This document shows, one piece after another, positions 5,951 to 8,210 of a stretch of DNA of 8,210 bases. A program made the position numbers and the translations under genes. Source of the stretch: a bacterium (lineage in GTDB: Bacteria; UBA9089; CG2-30-40-21); the NCBI GenBank assembly GCA_018814245.1, contig JAHIZN010000258.1, positions 1-8,210 of the forward strand, written 5' to 3'. The number at the start of each line of letters is the position of its first letter. Position 1 is the first letter of the stretch. The notes beneath the pieces are model-generated. The model searched no databases. It was not told where the DNA came from and saw only the letters and a list, made by a program, of their open reading frames with translations.

Positions 5951-6175
5951 ACCGTTCAGGTAGTGTAAGAAAAGGAGATGTGGGGGATTATGGAGGAGAT
6001 AATGAGATATAGGAATTAGAAAAATATGAGGATAATACAACTTATCCCATTAGGAATGATAACCCTGTAATCTTCCCTTCGATTTTAAGGCATTGATTAT
6101 ATTATTATCCCCATATCTCATGTCATATCTCCATATCCCCCTTCTTACACTTTTTAATGTTATAGCCTGAACGAT
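5951..6175. repeat. 225-bp imperfect palindrome upstream of the radical SAM gene
   Basis: The left arm (5951-6037) reads ACCGTTCAGG, GTGTAAGAA, GGGGGATTATGGAG, ATGAGATAT, GGATAATA in order. The right arm (6103-6175), read on the minus strand, gives ATCGTTCAGG, GTGTAAGAA, GGGGGATATGGAG, ATGAGATAT, GGATAATA in the same order. The arms differ by indels of roughly 10-16 bases: the left lacks about 13 bases between the first two blocks and has extra bases after GTGTAAGAA and after ATGAGATAT. The 65-base centre has no credible gene. The matched order of five blocks makes chance unlikely. It resembles a decayed MITE or a dispersed intergenic palindrome. Confidence 0.7.
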
Positions 6176-6208
6176 TACTAATATATATTGTTTGCAACGA
6201 TTTAATGT

Positions 6209-6213
6209 GAGGG
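6209..6213 (+). promoter_or_regulatory. Ribosome binding site of the radical SAM gene
   Basis: GAGGG lies five bases before the ATG at 6219. It favours this start over the in-frame TTG at 6192, which has no such site, and over the ATG at 6255, whose upstream AGG is too close. Confidence 0.65.
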
Positions 6214-6218
6214 TAACA

Positions 6219-7784
6219 ATGACAGTATTTTCCAGAAAAAGATGCAGACTAAGGATGATAATCCCTGCATACCCAGCCTTTAACATCTATTCCCATGTAG
6301 CAAAAAACACTACAGCCCTTGGTCCGGTATGTGTGGCTACCAGCGTTAACGAGATGGAAGGATGGGATGTAGAGATTATTGACGAGAATAATTACCGTAG
6401 ATACGGTCCTAAAAATAGCCTTGGGATGCCTGATCACGAATACCTTCAACAGTTAAGACCAGCAGATGTAGTTGGATTTTATGGCGGGCTTACAAGTACT
6501 GTACCCAGGCTTTATGAATTGGCTAAGCTTTATAAGGGTTGGGGTATGCCTACGATTGTCGGAGGATACCATTTTTCTGTAGACGAGAATATCGTTGATG
6601 GATTAAATAAGGCAATAGATTATGTAATTACTGGTGAGGGCGAGGAAAACATAAAAGAGCTGTTGACCTGTATAAAAGAACGAACCGATCCAGCCATAAT
6701 TAAGGGAATTGCCTATCTCAAGGATAATAAGGTTGTTCAAACCCCTTCCAGAGAGCCGATCACAGATTTTGAGAAATTTCCGATTCCTGATTTTTCTTTA
6801 GTAAGATATGCTATGATTAATGTTTATCCAGTAAGCAGGATTCGTGGTTGTGGGTCAAATTGTGAGTTTTGTATGGTTAAGGGCAAGCCTCGATATGCCC
6901 CTGCAGAACGGCTGATAGAGCAGATAAGCCTTCTTATAGAAACCAAAAATGCACGGGAATTCTTTGTAGTAGATGACCTTTTTGGTCAGGATAGGGTTGA
7001 AACCATCAGGTGTTGCAACATGCTCAGGGATTATCTGAAAAAGATACGAAAAAAAATAAATCTAACTGTCCAAATACGGCTGGATCGGGCCAAAGACCCT
7101 GAACTTCTTAATGCTATGCGAGAGGCAATGATCAAGACTGTGGCAATTGGGTTTGAATCCCCCATTAAAGAAGAGCTGAAAGCCATGAATAAACACATTA
7201 AACCAGAAGATATGGTAGAAATGACCCGAGTATTTCATAAGTTTGGCTTTCTGATTCATGGGATGTTCATCTTTGGATACCCAATGAAAGAGGGTGTTGA
7301 TTTCAGGATGTCTGCCAAGGAACGAATAAAGCAATTTAAGAGCTTTATAAACAAGACAAGAATAGATACCATTCAAGTTCTCCTGACCGGTCCATTACCC
7401 GGAACAGAATTAAGAAAAAGACTTGTGAAACAAGGAAGGGTGTATCCCTTAGAAGAGATTGGCTGGGAATATTATGATGGAAACTTTCCCTTGTTTAATC
7501 CTGATGAGCCTCTGACACCAGAAGACATGCAAATGGCTGCAGGAAAGATTATGGGCAAGTTCTATCGGTTTAGAAATCTATTTATGATTGGAATAACTAT
7601 TTTATCCTTTCCCCGCTTAATATTTTGTTTACATAATATTAAAAAAAGCTGGGAAGACTGGCATCGGGAATGGCGTAATAGCGGCATTCGTTTCGGTGGT
7701 TGGTTGATTATGCGTGAATGGAGATCTAAGTTTAAGAAGGACAGTTTTATGGATAAACTGAAAAAGGTAAAGGAAATAATATAA
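6219..7784 (+). CDS. B12-binding-type radical SAM protein, substrate unknown
   Basis: The 521-aa protein has the two-domain layout of cobalamin-dependent radical SAM enzymes of the BchE/HpnP type. Residues ~10-160 form a Rossmann-like B12-binding-type domain with PADVVGFYGGLTSTV (81-95), GGYHFSV (115-121) and YVITGEGEENIKELL (135-149). The radical SAM domain (about 200-420) has the cluster motif C211-x3-C215-x2-C218 (RGCGSNCEFC), VVDDLFGQD (250-258), IGFESP (310-315), FIFGYP (350-355) and TGPLPGTELRKRL (390-402). The C-terminal ~100 residues include a hydrophobic stretch (about 453-472) that could touch the membrane. No DxHxxG cobalamin motif is visible, so if B12 binds the lower ligand would not be the usual His; such loss is common in this class. 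Family members do methylations, cyclisations or rearrangements in lipid, pigment or natural-product pathways. No partner gene is near, so I assign no reaction. Confidence 0.88.
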   Translation: MTVFSRKRCRLRMIIPAYPAFNIYSHVAKNTTALGPVCVATSVNEMEGWDVEIIDENNYRRYGPKNSLGMPDHEYLQQLRPADVVGFYGGLTSTVPRLYELAKLYKGWGMPTIVGGYHFSVDENIVDGLNKAIDYVITGEGEENIKELLTCIKERTDPAIIKGIAYLKDNKVVQTPSREPITDFEKFPIPDFSLVRYAMINVYPVSRIRGCGSNCEFCMVKGKPRYAPAERLIEQISLLIETKNAREFFVVDDLFGQDRVETIRCCNMLRDYLKKIRKKINLTVQIRLDRAKDPELLNAMREAMIKTVAIGFESPIKEELKAMNKHIKPEDMVEMTRVFHKFGFLIHGMFIFGYPMKEGVDFRMSAKERIKQFKSFINKTRIDTIQVLLTGPLPGTELRKRLVKQGRVYPLEEIGWEYYDGNFPLFNPDEPLTPEDMQMAAGKIMGKFYRFRNLFMIGITILSFPRLIFCLHNIKKSWEDWHREWRNSGIRFGGWLIMREWRSKFKKDSFMDKLKKVKEII

Positions 7785-7834
7785 CGCAAGCGATTGCTAA
7801 GGTTATTCTCCTCGCTGTGTTGGTAGGTGAACTT

Positions 7835-7842
7835 AAGGAGGG
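7835..7842 (+). promoter_or_regulatory. Ribosome binding site of the antitoxin-like gene
   Basis: AAGGAGGG lies four bases before the ATG at 7847. It selects this start over the in-frame TTG at 7817. Confidence 0.75.
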
Positions 7843-7846
7843 AACA

Positions 7847-8065
7847 ATGGCTGTAGCAATACATCTCAATAAGATGACAATTTCAGACAAGCTTCGCACA
7901 TTAGAGGACATTTGGGATGATCTTCGTCGTACACCAGAGGATATACCATCACCATCTTGGCATGCCGATGTCTTACACGCTCGAGAAAAGCGTATTCGCG
8001 AGGGAAAATCACAGGTTACAGACTGGATTGATGTGAAACATCGTATCACAGAGTACACCAGGTGA
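7847..8065 (+). CDS. Putative addiction-module antitoxin (TIGR02574/PF09720 type)
   Basis: The 72-aa product, MAVAIHLNKMTISDKLRTLE at its start, matches the short helical 'putative addiction module component' family. Its hallmarks are a KL/RL-x-x-(L/M)-E-x-(L/I)-W-D-x-L segment (residues 15-26 here), SPSWHADVL (35-43), a charged helix AREKRIREGKSQ (45-56) and a closing (D/E)-W-x-(D/E)-(V/I)-K segment (58-63). Length is typical. Members are usually followed within a few bases by a RelE/ParE-type mRNA-cleaving toxin, which they bind and neutralise. Here the 145 bases after the stop contain no toxin reading frame I recognise, so the antitoxin appears orphaned or its partner is broken. It follows the radical SAM gene by 62 bp and has its own strong ribosome binding site. 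Confidence 0.85.
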   Translation: MAVAIHLNKMTISDKLRTLEDIWDDLRRTPEDIPSPSWHADVLHAREKRIREGKSQVTDWIDVKHRITEYTR

Positions 8066-8210
8066 AGATCTGAAACTCCGACATAAGAATGAGTCTCTAT
8101 TCCTGTTAAGACATCACCTCGTAATTTTTTTTAACTTGTGTACAATATCTAATTTTGATAAGGAAAGCAGTAGAGAGGCGATAATCGTGTCTCTATGTCT
8201 GCATTCATAC
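8066..8210. other. Window end after the antitoxin, no gene recognised
   Basis: A GTG overlaps the antitoxin stop (8061-8063), but its frame (GTG AAG ATC TGA) closes after three codons. The rest is AT-rich with an 8-T run (8125-8132) and a small inverted pair TAGAGA/TCTCTA (8171-8176, 8190-8195). No toxin-like motif is visible in any frame by eye. Confidence 0.5.

Larger units (their letters stand above)
5841..6218. other. Gap between pgpH and the radical SAM gene, filled with repeats
   Basis: No gene is supported here. The stretch holds three direct ACGCGGAG units, a short perfect hairpin (5927-5941) and a 225-bp imperfect palindrome (5951-6175). I find no ybeY remnant by eye and no hairpin followed by a U-run that would be a clear pgpH terminator. 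A minus-strand frame at 6050-6286 arises from the palindrome and the radical SAM start and is not credible. Confidence 0.6.

Noticed and set aside
8187..8210. GTG start of a new gene after GAGAGGCG
   Set aside because: Only eight codons are visible before the window ends, so there is no support for a coding sequence.

Overview
This is an AT-rich bacterial window carrying four intact chromosomal genes set in DNA full of decayed mobile elements and dispersed palindromic repeats. The sequence alone does not fix the taxon. PhoH followed by a PgpH-type HD phosphodiesterase, a stand-alone type IV prepilin peptidase, a B12-binding-type radical SAM protein, and several imperfect palindromes between genes would suit an anaerobic or candidate-phylum-type Gram-negative bacterium. 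That placement is inference from gene content and repeat style only.

Region 1-600 is a graveyard of mobile and accessory DNA. It holds the last 25 codons of an IS3-family transposase with a plausible right end of the IS, and a 138-bp element with 39-bp terminal inverted repeats built from CACAAAG units. The element encloses a 15-residue remnant resembling the start of GxxExxY proteins. On the minus strand follows a BRO-N domain protein cut off after about 68 residues. Positions 565-889 contain no gene I can support.

Region 890-1681 (minus) is a complete A24-family prepilin peptidase. Region 1682-2380 is a 700-bp non-coding stretch with REP-like hairpins and a 112-bp palindrome. It ends at a near-consensus sigma-70 promoter (TTGACT, 17 bp, TATAAT) that drives phoH.

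Region 2432-5840 is the core: phoH (PhoH-like P-loop ATPase, 319 aa) and, in the same direction, pgpH/yqfF (7TM-HD phosphodiesterase, 729 aa, probably cleaving c-di-AMP). A 265-bp long-inverted-repeat element (3376-3640) sits exactly between them. It supplies the phoH stop codon and ends right at the pgpH ribosome binding site. The ybeY gene that commonly follows this pair is absent. In its place are another repeat cluster (5881-5941) and a 225-bp imperfect palindrome (5951-6175).

Region 6219-8065 holds a 521-aa B12-binding-type radical SAM protein of unknown substrate, then a 72-aa putative addiction-module antitoxin with no recognisable toxin in the remaining 145 bases.

I see no convincing undescribed multi-gene system. 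The most notable signals are the inverted-repeat elements inserted at precise gene boundaries and the internally deleted CACAAAG element.
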